DNA from: JALZKA01 sp963721645
GTDB taxonomy: Bacteria; Actinomycetota; Thermoleophilia; Solirubrobacterales; 70-9
Length of the DNA: 64,000 nt
Reading direction: 5' to 3'
Assembly: GCA_963721645.1 (NCBI GenBank)
Contig: CAVRJK010000002.1
Location: 1,240,001 to 1,304,000, forward strand
A model generated the notes under the pieces. That model was not told the DNA's origin. It did not search any database and saw nothing but the letters and a program-made list of their open reading frames with translations. Below, piece by piece: positions 16,123 through 25,044 of the stretch. The stretch's first letter is position 1, and every line of letters begins with the position of its first letter. The position numbers and the translations under genes were made by a program.

Positions 16123-17352
16123 CTAAGTGCCGACGGATTCCAGCTCTGAATGCGGGTCTCGCAACTGGCTCTTCTCGGACCCCACGTCCGCTCCGGTCTC
16201 AATGAGCGTACGCGCGTGAACGAGGTCTTCTGAGCGGCCCACCGCGAGCGCTCCGGCGACGGCCCCGCCCTTCAGGTACCAAGCCGAGAACTCGCCGTCG
16301 TCCATCGACCCACGGACCACGACCTCGTCCCAGTCCTCAGCGGGCCCGACGTACTCGAGGCCCGTCCAGTCGCTGAAGTCGCTGAAGAAGTAAGGGACGG
16401 CCGAGTACGGCTCGGTGCCGCCGAGCATCCCCTTGGCCGCATGCCTTCCCTGCTGCAGAGCCACGTCCCAGTGCTCGACTCGAAGCCGGCGACCGTGAAC
16501 CCGACTCTCGTAAGAGCAGCAATCGCCCGCCGCGAAGACCCCTTCTGCCGACGTCTTGAGCGCTGCGTCGCAGACGATTCCGTCGTCCACCTCCAGGCCC
16601 GCCCGCTGGGCGAGCATCGTGTCCGGGCGCACTCCCGCTCCGACAACGCAAAAGTCGCACTCGATCTCGCGCCCGTCCTCGGTCAAAACGCTCTTGACCC
16701 GCCCGTCACCGCCGAACGAACCGAGCGCCGTCCCACCCACAAACTCCACGCCCTTCGACTCGAGCACGCCCTGGAAGAACCTCCCCACCTCGTCGCCAAA
16801 ACCGGTGGACAGAGCCACCTCCTCCTGCATGACGATCGTGCACTCCACCCCCATCTCCACCAGCGAGGCCGCCACTTCGCAGCCGATATAGCTGCCGCCG
16901 ATCAGCACGGCTTTCTTGGCTTGCTTAGCCTCGTCGCGGATCGCGTCCGAGTTGCCGAATGCGCGCAGGTAGTGGATCCCCTCATTCTCCGCGCCTTCAA
17001 CCCGCAGGATGTTGACCATCGCGCCGGTGGCGAGCAGTGCCTTCGAGAAGCGCACCTCCTCCCCACCCTGGATCTTGGCCACCCGCTCATCAAGATCCAG
17101 CGACATCACGCTCTTGCCGCTCAAGAGCTCGACGTCGTGGTCGGCATACCAATCGACGCCGTTCACCACGGCATCAGAGCGCTCTGCCTCGCCGCGTAGG
17201 TACTCCTTGGACAAAGGCGGCCGCTCATACGGCGGTTCCTGCTCGCGGCCGACCAGCAGCACAGAACCTTCGGCGCCCTGGCGCCGCAACTCCGCAGCGC
17301 AGTACGCGGAAGCCATCCCGCCCCCAACCAGCAGGAAGTCGATATCCCTCAT
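16123..17352 (-). CDS. FAD/NAD(P)-dependent oxidoreductase, ferredoxin-reductase/AIF-like
   Basis: 409 residues. Two Rossmann dinucleotide sites: FAD-binding FLLVGGGMASAYCAAEL at the N-terminus and NAD-binding VLIGGSYIGCEVAASLVEMG near residue 150, plus the second FAD motif EGVFAAGDCCSY. This is the pattern of rubredoxin/ferredoxin reductases and AIF-type enzymes. PYERPPLSKEYL is typical of the group. Its ATG overlaps the stop of the trkA-like gene (ATGA, 17349-17352), so it is the last gene of a six-gene leftward operon. Why an NAD(P)H oxidoreductase ends a transport operon is unclear; redox control of transport is possible but speculative. Confidence 0.88.
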   Translation of the reverse strand: MRDIDFLLVGGGMASAYCAAELRRQGAEGSVLLVGREQEPPYERPPLSKEYLRGEAERSDAVVNGVDWYADHDVELLSGKSVMSLDLDERVAKIQGGEEVRFSKALLATGAMVNILRVEGAENEGIHYLRAFGNSDAIRDEAKQAKKAVLIGGSYIGCEVAASLVEMGVECTIVMQEEVALSTGFGDEVGRFFQGVLESKGVEFVGGTALGSFGGDGRVKSVLTEDGREIECDFCVVGAGVRPDTMLAQRAGLEVDDGIVCDAALKTSAEGVFAAGDCCSYESRVHGRRLRVEHWDVALQQGRHAAKGMLGGTEPYSAVPYFFSDFSDWTGLEYVGPAEDWDEVVVRGSMDDGEFSAWYLKGGAVAGALAVGRSEDLVHARTLIETGADVGSEKSQLRDPHSELESVGT

Positions 17353-18044
17353 TCGACGTGCTTATGAGCAGGCGCTGCGAAATACGCCGTCACTTCGTCC
17401 TCGATCTTCGGATCGAGGACAGCAAGAATCTCGTCGCCCGGTTCCAACACCGTGTCTGCGTTCGGAATCAAACCCTCCGAGCCGCGCAACACCGAGATCA
17501 GAAGCGTTCCCTCGGGAATCTGGAGGTCGCCAACCCTCTGACCCGTGACCGGGGACCCCGCGGGCAGGTGCATCTCGATGATCTCCAGGTGCTGCTCGGG
17601 CAGGTCCAGCAGATGCACGAGCCCGTACTCGGGCACCTCATGCTCGATCAGCCGGATGATCAGATCCGTCGCCGAGACCAGGGGACGCACGCCAAGAAGC
17701 TCGAAATGCTCACGGTTCCGCGGATTGTTCACTCGCGCGATGATCCGCTCGACGAGGTACTTCTCCTTCGCGACCTGGCAGATCAGCATGTTGTCTTCGT
17801 CGTCGCCCGTCACCGCAATCACCATGTCGGCGCGCTGAACGCCCGCCCGCTCCAACACCCACAACTCGGATGCATCGCCGTACTGGATGTTGTGCTCGAG
17901 CTCCTGCTCCACGGTCTGGTAGCGCTCGCGATCGTTCTCGATCAGCGTCACCTCATGACCCTTTTCGAGCAGCTCGCGCGCGATGTTCCAACCGACCTTG
18001 CCGGCGCCGACCACGATCACGTAGAGGTTCTTCGGATCGCTCAC
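17349..18044 (-). CDS. TrkA-type K+ regulatory protein (RCK-N + RCK-C)
   Basis: 231 residues from the GTG at 18044. An N-terminal Rossmann domain (VIVVGAGKVGWNIARELL, GxGxxG, acidic IEND at the end of beta-2) binds NAD(H) or another nucleotide, and a C-terminal TrkA-C domain begins near residue 145 (LEIIEMHLPAGSPVTGQRV). Such proteins gate cation transporters in response to nucleotide. The start is five bases after the stop of the upstream TrkA-N gene, so both are co-translated and may form the CeoB/CeoC-like pair of actinobacteria. Confidence 0.92.
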   Translation of the reverse strand: MSDPKNLYVIVVGAGKVGWNIARELLEKGHEVTLIENDRERYQTVEQELEHNIQYGDASELWVLERAGVQRADMVIAVTGDDEDNMLICQVAKEKYLVERIIARVNNPRNREHFELLGVRPLVSATDLIIRLIEHEVPEYGLVHLLDLPEQHLEIIEMHLPAGSPVTGQRVGDLQIPEGTLLISVLRGSEGLIPNADTVLEPGDEILAVLDPKIEDEVTAYFAAPAHKHVE

Positions 18045-18049
18045 AAGCC

Positions 18050-18535
18050 CTAGACCTCGTCGTCCTCGTGGTCTGCCGCCCCGGCCTTCGGCGCGCGCCC
18101 GGTCGCCCGCTTCGCGGCCTCGCGAACCTCGCCCTCGAGCTGCTCGATCGCAATGCGCGTCGGCGAAATCGTGTGCACACCCTGGCGCTCGTACCACTCT
18201 GCCCTCAGCGGGTCGAGGATTCGCGCTATGACCGTCGGCACGTTGAACCTGCGCTTGGCAATCTGCGCGATCACGATGTTGGTGTTGTCGCCATTGGTAG
18301 ATGCGACGAACAGGTCCGCCTTCTCGATCCCGGCGGCCGTCAGCGCCTCGACCTCGAGCGCAGCGCCGACCGTGAACTGACCTCCCAGGTCTTCCCACGG
18401 CTCGTCGAGGCCGATCTCCAGGCGTGCATGAGCTTCAGGATCCTCGTCGAGGCAGGAAACGTCGTGCCCCTCCTTGAGCATTGTCCGCGCAAGCGAGGAG
18501 CCGACCCGGCCACATCCGACGATGACGATGAACAC
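18050..18535 (-). CDS. TrkA-N domain protein lacking TrkA-C
   Basis: 161 residues: only the Rossmann RCK-N domain (MFIVIVGCGRVGSSLARTML, SCLDEDPEA at beta-2, DLFVASTNGDNTNIVIAQIA), then a short charged tail ending DHEDDEV in place of the ligand-binding RCK-C domain. It probably pairs with the full-length TrkA encoded immediately downstream, giving a hetero-oligomeric ring. It follows the APC-Usp permease gene by 12 bp. Confidence 0.9.
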   Translation of the reverse strand: MFIVIVGCGRVGSSLARTMLKEGHDVSCLDEDPEAHARLEIGLDEPWEDLGGQFTVGAALEVEALTAAGIEKADLFVASTNGDNTNIVIAQIAKRRFNVPTVIARILDPLRAEWYERQGVHTISPTRIAIEQLEGEVREAAKRATGRAPKAGAADHEDDEV

Positions 18536-18547
18536 TGTCGATCAACT

Positions 18548-20527
18548 CTATTCAGTGTCGGTTGCCGACATGCTCCGCGACGCGAACCCGCGCCCTTCGT
18601 CGGCAGGCGCCGTCACCAACACCCTGCACGGCGCCCTCGAAAGCACATACTCGGTCACAGGCCCGATCTCATTCGGGCGGGGCCCGCCGATGCCGCCAAG
18701 GATCGCGCCGCCCTTGATTCTGGTCGGCGGCTCTGCCCCCATCACGATCATCTCGGCCCCCATCTCGCGAGCCGCTTGAACAATGCCGGCACCGACGCTC
18801 CGCGCCCGCACCACCGTCTCCTGGACATCCACGGTGTCGTACTCCTCCGCCACCAGTCGCGCCCGCTCCAGCGCGGCGTTCGCCACCTCCATTCGCCCCG
18901 GAGCCGGCGGCGCGCTCAGCGGAACGGACAGGGGCAACTCGATGACGAACACGATCCGAAGCTGCGATTCCACTCCGAGATTTCTCTCGGCGGCAGCCGC
19001 GAGTCGCCCCGCGGTCCCAACTATGTCGTCGTCCAGATGGGTGCCGAATATCGGTACGAGGATGTCGTTGGACTCCACGTCCACCGTCTGCTTCTCGAGC
19101 GCCGAGGCAGGTACTTCAACCCTCTTCAAGAGGCTCGTGCCCTCAAAGCCCTTGCGATACACGACGTACCCGACCAGACCGAAGGCCATCCACCCACCAC
19201 CGACCCAGCGCGCCTCGTCGTGGTAGACCAGCACGCTCAGCCAGGCAAGGCCGGTGACGACGAAGCCCACGAGCGCCGGCACGGGTAGATCGCTGCCGCG
19301 GATCCGCACGTCCCACGGCACCCGAAACGGCCGCTCCACATCGGGCCGCTTCGCCCTCAATCTGAGGATGGACGCGTGCGCGATCGCGATCGCGAGAGTC
19401 GCGCCGAAGGCATAGATCCCCGCGAGCACCTCGATGTCGCCGGGAATCACCAGTCCAACCGCGATCAGGGTCGCAGCCGCGATCGCCACATGCGGCGTCC
19501 GCCTCGACGACAGCTTCCCCAGCCAACTCGGAATCTGCCTGTTGGTTGCCAGGACGTACACGTGGCGTGACAGCCCGAGCATCGCCGTCGACGCTGCCCA
19601 GATCAAAACGACGGGCGCCACGATCACCACCACGGCCTGCATCAAATCCGACACCCACGCCGGGTCGAAGCTCATCGCGACTCCCAGGATCGGCTCCTCG
19701 ATGAACTCGTTACCCAGTGCGGACTCGGGGCCCTCAGGCGTTGCCATTACCGGAACCGCCATAAGCGCAACGGCCGCCACACCCGCGTAGACGAGCGGCA
19801 GGAGCGCCGCGCCGGCAGTCACGGCCCGCCGCAGGTCCGGCACGTCCCAGTCCAAATCCGGCGCCAGGTCAGACGCAGCCTCGATCCCCGCGAACGCAAC
19901 GGTCGCGATGACAAAGGCGTAAATGGCATCAGCCCCAGAAGGACTCTCGAAGAGGTTCAGGTTCTCGGTCAGCGCCGACGGATCCAGCGCGACCGCAAGG
20001 CCGACGGCGATCAAGAGCAGCTGAACGACGATGTCGCCGACCGCAAGCGCCACCAGGAGCTTCTGGCGCCGGAACCCCCACCAGCCAAGGACGTTCACTA
20101 GCGCCGCCCCCAGCACGATCGCAACAGCGGTCAAAACCTCCCCCGCGCCATGCCCGAACCCATCCCATATCGGGGAGAGGTAATGCGGCGCCGATACCGC
20201 CGCGAGCGCAACAACGACGATGAAGTCGATCAGCAGCGCCCAGCCGGCAACGAAGCTCACCAGTTCGTTGAACGCGTAGCGCGCGATGTTCGACGAGCCT
20301 CCACGCTCGACGAACATCGAGCCGCCCTCCGCATAGGAAAGTGTCGCGAGTACGAACATCAGGCCGGCGCCCAGGAAGAGCAACGGCGTCAGCCCAAGCC
20401 CGTAATCGGCCACAACGCCGAGTGAGAAATAGAGGGAGAAGCCGACCGCCGAGTACGCGACGGCGAAGATCATCGCCCCACCCGAAGCGCGCGCCTCCCT
20501 CTCAGCCTCGCCCGAAGCGTCGCTCAC
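18548..20527 (-). CDS. APC-superfamily permease fused to a C-terminal universal-stress-protein-like domain
   Basis: 659 residues from the GTG at 20525-20527. Twelve membrane segments, with helix-1 AVAYSAVGFSLYFSLGV and helix-3-like LLIDFIVVVALAAVSAPHYL; an Asp sits in this helix. From about residue 490 to the end the chain is cytosolic and Usp-like (NDILVPIFGTHLDDDIVGTAG, MIVMGAEPPTRIKGG, CRVLVTAP). The start overlaps the TGA of the small membrane protein gene (GTGA). The neighbouring TrkA proteins suggest the substrate is K+ or an amino acid whose uptake is gated by nucleotide; the annotation 'amino acid permease' alone would be unsafe. Confidence 0.85.
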   Translation of the reverse strand: MSDASGEAEREARASGGAMIFAVAYSAVGFSLYFSLGVVADYGLGLTPLLFLGAGLMFVLATLSYAEGGSMFVERGGSSNIARYAFNELVSFVAGWALLIDFIVVVALAAVSAPHYLSPIWDGFGHGAGEVLTAVAIVLGAALVNVLGWWGFRRQKLLVALAVGDIVVQLLLIAVGLAVALDPSALTENLNLFESPSGADAIYAFVIATVAFAGIEAASDLAPDLDWDVPDLRRAVTAGAALLPLVYAGVAAVALMAVPVMATPEGPESALGNEFIEEPILGVAMSFDPAWVSDLMQAVVVIVAPVVLIWAASTAMLGLSRHVYVLATNRQIPSWLGKLSSRRTPHVAIAAATLIAVGLVIPGDIEVLAGIYAFGATLAIAIAHASILRLRAKRPDVERPFRVPWDVRIRGSDLPVPALVGFVVTGLAWLSVLVYHDEARWVGGGWMAFGLVGYVVYRKGFEGTSLLKRVEVPASALEKQTVDVESNDILVPIFGTHLDDDIVGTAGRLAAAAERNLGVESQLRIVFVIELPLSVPLSAPPAPGRMEVANAALERARLVAEEYDTVDVQETVVRARSVGAGIVQAAREMGAEMIVMGAEPPTRIKGGAILGGIGGPRPNEIGPVTEYVLSRAPCRVLVTAPADEGRGFASRSMSATDTE

Positions 20528-20718
20528 GTTCTCATGGACAGATAGAGGCGCCCGGCGCCAAGGCCGCAGAACACGAGGCCAATCCACAGACCTGTGGCCG
20601 CGACGCCGCCTCCTCGCGCGAGCGTCAGCGCCACGATCACGAGGCCGAACACCATGACCACGACCGCCATCACGCGGGTCGCGCCGCGGTACACCTCATC
20701 GGGACGTGGAGCGGGCAT
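20524..20718 (-). CDS. Small two-helix membrane protein
   Basis: 64 residues with two hydrophobic segments (VMAVVVMVFGLVIVALTLA and ATGLWIGLVFCGLGAGRLYL) and short basic ends. Between two APC-Usp permease genes: it begins 16 bp after the first and its TGA overlaps the GTG start of the second. Possibly an accessory subunit of these permeases. No family recognised. Confidence 0.7.
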   Translation of the reverse strand: MPAPRPDEVYRGATRVMAVVVMVFGLVIVALTLARGGGVAATGLWIGLVFCGLGAGRLYLSMRT

Positions 20719-20734
20719 GAAACTCAGGACGACT

Positions 20735-22654
20735 CTAGACGGGAGGTGAGGCCACGATTCCCGAGCGAGCCTCCTCCGGGTTCGCAGTCACCAGGACTCG
20801 GCAAGGCCGCTTGGCCATCACCGCCTGGAGGGTCTTCGAGTACACCGGCACACCCGCCCTGTAGCGAAGCTGCATCACGATCGCGGCAGCGCCCAGCGTC
20901 TTTGCCGTCTTCACGATCGCGGCGGCGCCCTGGCCCGGCCGCACCCGCACCGTCGACCCCGTGACGCGCTGCCCGCAGATCAGCTTCGCCTGCTCGATCT
21001 TGGCCTGCGCCGCCCCCTCCTGCGCGTCGAGTTCGGCATCCAACGCAAGGTGCGTCGGCACCGTAATCAGCGACAGGACGTGAATCGCCCTGCGGCGCTT
21101 GGCCGCGAGGGCCTTCGCGGTGGCGACCATCTCCTCGTTGAACGGATCGTTCTCAAACGCGACAACGACGCTCTGGTACTCCGGTTCCTCCACTCCCAGT
21201 GGAGCCAGGTGCGCAACCTTCACCGTCTTCGTCAGCGGCAGGCCCTGGTTTCGCCGGTAGGCCACATACCCAATCGTTCCGGCGATCATCCACCCACCCC
21301 CCGTCGCCAGAACAACAAGGTCGAGTGCGCACGCGACGATGAAGGCGGCAAACGTCCCAAGCCCGCCCATGACTGCCAAAACGGGGACCTCGACCCCTCG
21401 GATCCTCACGTTTCCAGGCGAGATCCAAAGGCGAGAGCCATCGCTTGCCCTGGGCCGCCCCTCGACCGGTCGCAGCTTGCGCAACCGAATCAAAGAGACG
21501 TGCGCGACGGTGAACGACAACGTCGCACCGAACGCGTAGATCGTCCCGAGGAAGGTCGTCTGGCCGGGTGCCATCACCAAGATCGCGACGCCCGAAAACA
21601 CGATCAGCGCCACGTAAGGCGTCTTGAACTTCGGATGAATCTGCCGCAACGCCTCGGGAAGCTGGCGGTACTGGCCCATCGAGAACGTCAGCCGGGACAG
21701 CCCGATCAGGGCGGCGTTGGTTGCAATCAGCAGGATCACCGCAGCCAGAATTCCCACGTAGATCTCAAGAGCATCGGTCAGGCCCGCGCTCAGCCCCAGG
21801 TTCTCAACGATGCCAAGCACCGGGTCGTCGGCGAACTCCGTCCCGAGCGCCGTCGTGAACTCGCCATTCGCATCTTGCGTCACAGGCATCGCCGAAAGCG
21901 CGATCGCCGGCAGCAACGCATAGAGGCCGACCACAGCGGCGACGACATAGCCCGTCCCCCGCGGAATCGTGCGGTGTGCGTCCTTTGCCTCCTCCGCCAT
22001 GTTCGAAATCGTCTCGATGCCCGTGTAGGCGACCATCCCTACTGCGATTCCGAGTGCGAAGTCCCCAAACGTCGGCGCCACACCCAGGTCGATCTGGTTG
22101 AGGAGAAGGTCGCCGTCGAACACCAGCACCAACCCGATCCCGACGAGAACGATCTGGGTCAACAGATCGGCGATCGCCAGCACCAGATTGAGGCGCGCAG
22201 ATTCCTCCGTGCCCTTGATGTTGAGAAGCGCGAGCGCCATGATCAGCCCGATACCGAAGATCACGTCGCCTGGCCCATGCCCAAGCGGCTCCCAGAAGAC
22301 GGCGAGATAATGAGGGACGAAAAAGGCCGAGATGGCGACCGTGACGATGTACGTGAGCATCTGCGACCACGCCGCCAAGAAGCTCGCCAGCTCGTTGAAC
22401 GCGTGGCGCGCAAAGCTCGAGGATCCGCCTGCCTCGGGATAGAGCACCGTCGCCTCCACATAGCTGGCGGCAGTGAAGGCGAAAAGAAGGCCCGCGATCA
22501 CGAAGGTGACCGGGGTCAGACCGAGCGCGTAAAGCGCAACCAGCCCGAGCGCGTAGTAGATCGATGAGCCGACGTTGCCGTACGCGGCCGAGAACAAGGC
22601 CCCCGTCCCGTGAACTCTTCGCAGCGCCGCCTCCCGCGGCATGCGCTCAGCCAT
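20735..22654 (-). CDS. APC-superfamily permease fused to a C-terminal Usp-like domain (first gene of operon)
   Basis: 639 residues. Twelve membrane helices with the APC unwound helix-1 motif YGNVGSSIYYALGLVALYALG and VLYPEAGGSSSFARHAF; the helix-3 region reads QMLTYIVTVAISAFF, with Thr where the sister protein has Asp. The C-terminal ~150 residues are Usp-like (YQSVVVAFENDPFNEEMVATA ... CRVLVTA), but the Gly-rich ATP-binding loop of ATP-type Usp is not visible. Sister of the 18548-20527 protein but clearly diverged, so an old duplication or two-subunit system. First gene of the leftward operon; divergent from the glyoxalase gene. Confidence 0.85.
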   Translation of the reverse strand: MAERMPREAALRRVHGTGALFSAAYGNVGSSIYYALGLVALYALGLTPVTFVIAGLLFAFTAASYVEATVLYPEAGGSSSFARHAFNELASFLAAWSQMLTYIVTVAISAFFVPHYLAVFWEPLGHGPGDVIFGIGLIMALALLNIKGTEESARLNLVLAIADLLTQIVLVGIGLVLVFDGDLLLNQIDLGVAPTFGDFALGIAVGMVAYTGIETISNMAEEAKDAHRTIPRGTGYVVAAVVGLYALLPAIALSAMPVTQDANGEFTTALGTEFADDPVLGIVENLGLSAGLTDALEIYVGILAAVILLIATNAALIGLSRLTFSMGQYRQLPEALRQIHPKFKTPYVALIVFSGVAILVMAPGQTTFLGTIYAFGATLSFTVAHVSLIRLRKLRPVEGRPRASDGSRLWISPGNVRIRGVEVPVLAVMGGLGTFAAFIVACALDLVVLATGGGWMIAGTIGYVAYRRNQGLPLTKTVKVAHLAPLGVEEPEYQSVVVAFENDPFNEEMVATAKALAAKRRRAIHVLSLITVPTHLALDAELDAQEGAAQAKIEQAKLICGQRVTGSTVRVRPGQGAAAIVKTAKTLGAAAIVMQLRYRAGVPVYSKTLQAVMAKRPCRVLVTANPEEARSGIVASPPV

Positions 22655-22711
22655 CCGCGCTACTCACGTCGCCGAGTCTAGGGGCGAGAGCTCGGGGTAT
22701 ATCGTCGTTAA

Positions 22712-23101
22712 ATGGCTTCTGAACTAATCCACACGTGTTACCGGATCACCAACATCGACAAGTCAGTCGATTTCTACGAAAAGCTGGGCTTCGAAGAGCT
22801 CCACCGCATGGACCTGCCAGACGGGGCAATCAACGTCTTCATGGGCCTTCCAAACGACGGCGCCCGCCTCGAGCTCACCTACAACCCGGGCGTGGAGTCC
22901 TACGAGATCGGCACCGGCTACGGCCACATCGCGATCACCGCCTCCGACCTCGACGGGACACTCGAGAAGCTGGCGAGCATCGATATCGAGCCCGAGAAGC
23001 CGCCGTACCAGGTACGCGAAGGCGGATCGCGCCTCTGCTTCGTCCGCGACCCCGACGGGTACCGCATCGAGATGATCGAGTCAAACCCATCGGACGACTA
23101 G
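22712..23101 (+). CDS. gloA: Lactoylglutathione lyase-type glyoxalase I
   Basis: 129 residues of the vicinal-oxygen-chelate fold. The four expected metal ligands are visible: His in ELIHTCYRI, Glu in RLELTYNPG, His in GYGHIAITA and Glu in YRIEMIE. The length is that of the short bacterial GloA. It converts the methylglyoxal-thiol hemithioacetal to the lactoyl thioester; in actinobacteria the thiol may be mycothiol or another compound rather than glutathione. Divergent from the permease operon. Confidence 0.88.
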   Translation: MASELIHTCYRITNIDKSVDFYEKLGFEELHRMDLPDGAINVFMGLPNDGARLELTYNPGVESYEIGTGYGHIAITASDLDGTLEKLASIDIEPEKPPYQVREGGSRLCFVRDPDGYRIEMIESNPSDD

Positions 23102-23171
23102 CGCGACGTAGAACGATCGTGCGATTCAGCTGCGTGGCGCGGCGAAACGCGCTCTCAACTTCGGGTCGCGC

Positions 23172-24674
23172 TCAGGGAAAGAACGCGACCATGCCGCCCA
23201 GGACGCCGAGATAGATCCGACCGCCCGGTCCGATCGTGATGGGCGCATAGTTGTTGTTGAACCCCAAGCCTTCGCCGGCGAGACGCTTCCAGCGCGTCTT
23301 GCCGTTGTCGAAGTCAAGCGCCGTCAGATACCACGGGTCATCCGACCCGGTGTCCTCGGGCTTCGTGTAGGTGTAGACGAGGCCGGTCTTCGACGAGGCC
23401 TTTGGTACGACCGAAGGGGCGATCTCGTTCGAGCGCCAGATCGTCCTGCAACCGCGAAGCCCCTTCTTGACACGCACCGCCTGAAGCCCCGGTTGGGTAG
23501 TGCCGCCGCCCTCGGTGTTAGCGATCGAGTATCCGTGGTTGTTTTCGGCTATCAGGGTCCTCCCTGCGCCGATCAGGCTCTGGTCCGTAGCTGACGCGCC
23601 CTCCTCGAACACCGGCTCCTTGCACACGAGTCGCTTGCGGTGGGGCTTGACCGCGCGCCGGAAGGCAAGGATGTTCACCGGGTCCGCGTTGTCAGCGATC
23701 GCGACAAGCCTCCCGTTTGCAAGCAGCGTTGGCGTCGTACCCGACCCCGCCTGCGTCTGCCCGGGCTTGACGAGCCCGGTGTTCGGGTACTTGCGGCGCC
23801 ACTGCACCCGCACCTTGCCGCCTCGCGCCCGCAAGCGGTAGAGCGCGGCGTCGGTAACCACGTAGACGGCACCCTTCTCGTCCACCGCAAACGAATTGCC
23901 GTTCCGCTCGCCCAGGTCCTTCGAGTGGATCACGCCGGTCCTCGGGCTGATCCAGCCGACGACGCCCTCGACCGTCGCGAACCAGATCCGCCCGCGCCAA
24001 TCCGGAAGAGCGGAGATGATCTTGTCGTCCGATGTCACGGGCCCGTTCAGGTCGTAGTTCTCAACGCGCTCGAAACCGGGCTCATCCGTTTGAGCGATCA
24101 CGTAGACGTGTCGGTCCGTCGTCGGCATGATCGCCCGATCCTTGTCGTCGAGGTAGAAGTAGCCGCCACCCGAGAAGTCCGAAAACGGATTCGAGCCCGC
24201 TCCCGGCACTCGCACCGGCAACTCGTACGTGGCGAGCGGCAGCAGTGTGTCCGGGTCCATCAGGACCAGGATCGGCCGCTCGACGCCCACGCAGATGGAC
24301 ACGATCCGTCCCTGAGAGTCAAAGGTGATCGACGCACACTCATGCGCGAAGAAGATGGAATCCGTCGTCGTTTCGCCAAGCGGCCCGCGGATCGTGTTCG
24401 TGTCAGTCTGGTAGGCGTCCACATGAATATTCGACTTCCCGTTGGGCGCCATGCGAGGGTGCTCCGGCGTCGGCGGGAACGAGAACGGGTCGGCCTTCAC
24501 GGGAGCACCGAAGAACGGCGTCATGCCCGCGCCGCTTGGGTTGGGAATCGGACCCGGATCGATGCCCGGGATCACGACCTGGGCACTTGCCGGAGCGCCG
24601 CCGAACGTCGCCGCAACGCCCACGAGTGCGCCCAAAGCGACTCCTACTGCCCTTCGTCTGCGCCGGCCCAGCAT
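23172..24674 (-). CDS. Secreted beta-propeller (PQQ-like repeat) protein
   Basis: About 500 residues from the ATG at 24672-24674, which starts a basic signal peptide (MLGRRRRRAVGVALGALVGV, cleavage near ASA). The body alternates short beta-strands with Gly/Asp turns: GGGYFYLDDKDRAIMPTTDR, WFATVEGVVGWISPRTGVIH, KGAVYVVTDAALYRLRARGG, and ends GPGGRIYLGVLGGMVAFFP. That is the pattern of eight-bladed PQQ/WD-like propellers. The open frame extends upstream to 25004 but that stretch is not conserved protein. Extracellular; function unknown. Confidence 0.75.
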   Translation of the reverse strand: MLGRRRRRAVGVALGALVGVAATFGGAPASAQVVIPGIDPGPIPNPSGAGMTPFFGAPVKADPFSFPPTPEHPRMAPNGKSNIHVDAYQTDTNTIRGPLGETTTDSIFFAHECASITFDSQGRIVSICVGVERPILVLMDPDTLLPLATYELPVRVPGAGSNPFSDFSGGGYFYLDDKDRAIMPTTDRHVYVIAQTDEPGFERVENYDLNGPVTSDDKIISALPDWRGRIWFATVEGVVGWISPRTGVIHSKDLGERNGNSFAVDEKGAVYVVTDAALYRLRARGGKVRVQWRRKYPNTGLVKPGQTQAGSGTTPTLLANGRLVAIADNADPVNILAFRRAVKPHRKRLVCKEPVFEEGASATDQSLIGAGRTLIAENNHGYSIANTEGGGTTQPGLQAVRVKKGLRGCRTIWRSNEIAPSVVPKASSKTGLVYTYTKPEDTGSDDPWYLTALDFDNGKTRWKRLAGEGLGFNNNYAPITIGPGGRIYLGVLGGMVAFFP

Positions 24675-24791
24675 CCTGTGGCAGGCTAGCGTCGTTCGTC
24701 GAGACGGGCGCCGGTTCAAGCCCAGTTCCGGCCTTTTTGCGGCCGCCTGCCACGCTACATGCTCAACCCGCCAACCGGAAGGAGCCCCAAG

Positions 24792-24998
24792 ATGGCTCAG
24801 GACACAACCGCAGACCAGGTAGTCGAAGCCGCAAAGGCCCTCGGCCAGGATGAATTCACCCGAGGCGACATCGCCGGCCAGATCGGCGTCGAGAAGTCCG
24901 AGATCAAGAGCGGCTTCCAGCAGGCCAAGAAGGCCGGCCGTATCGAGAAGACCCGCGACGACGAGGACAACACGGGTCACTTCAAACTCTCGGAGTAG
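24792..24998 (+). CDS. Small helical protein of unknown function (winged-helix-like)
   Basis: 68 residues from ATG 24792, preceded by GGAAGGAG at a good distance. Highly charged: MAQDTTADQVVEAAKAL, then EFTRGDIAGQIGVEKSEIKSGFQQAKKAGRIEK, a helix-turn-helix-like arrangement, then DNTGHFKLSE, which could be the wing. Could be a small DNA-binding or regulatory protein. No family name offered. Confidence 0.7.
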   Translation: MAQDTTADQVVEAAKALGQDEFTRGDIAGQIGVEKSEIKSGFQQAKKAGRIEKTRDDEDNTGHFKLSE

Positions 24999-25010
24999 GC
25001 GCACGAGCGG

Positions 25011-25031
25011 CGCCCGCCCAAGCTGCGGGCG
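25011..25031. terminator. Terminator-like hairpin between convergent genes
   Basis: CGCCCGC / GCGGGCG stem (7 bp) with a 7-nt loop, 12 bp after the stop of the small helical protein and 14 bp before the end of the convergent FMN oxidase gene. No T-tract. Confidence 0.5.
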
Positions 25032-25044
25032 TCCCCTCCGTGCC

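Noticed and set aside
22655..22711. Possible cyclic-di-AMP (ydaO) riboswitch before the permease operon
   Set aside because: Only 57 bp separate the divergent genes, too short for that riboswitch, and no conserved stems are visible.
24662..24735. tRNA-like T-arm (GGTTCAAGCCC) next to TTTTT
   Set aside because: No acceptor stem, D arm or 7-nt anticodon loop can be folded; it also overlaps the start of the secreted propeller gene.
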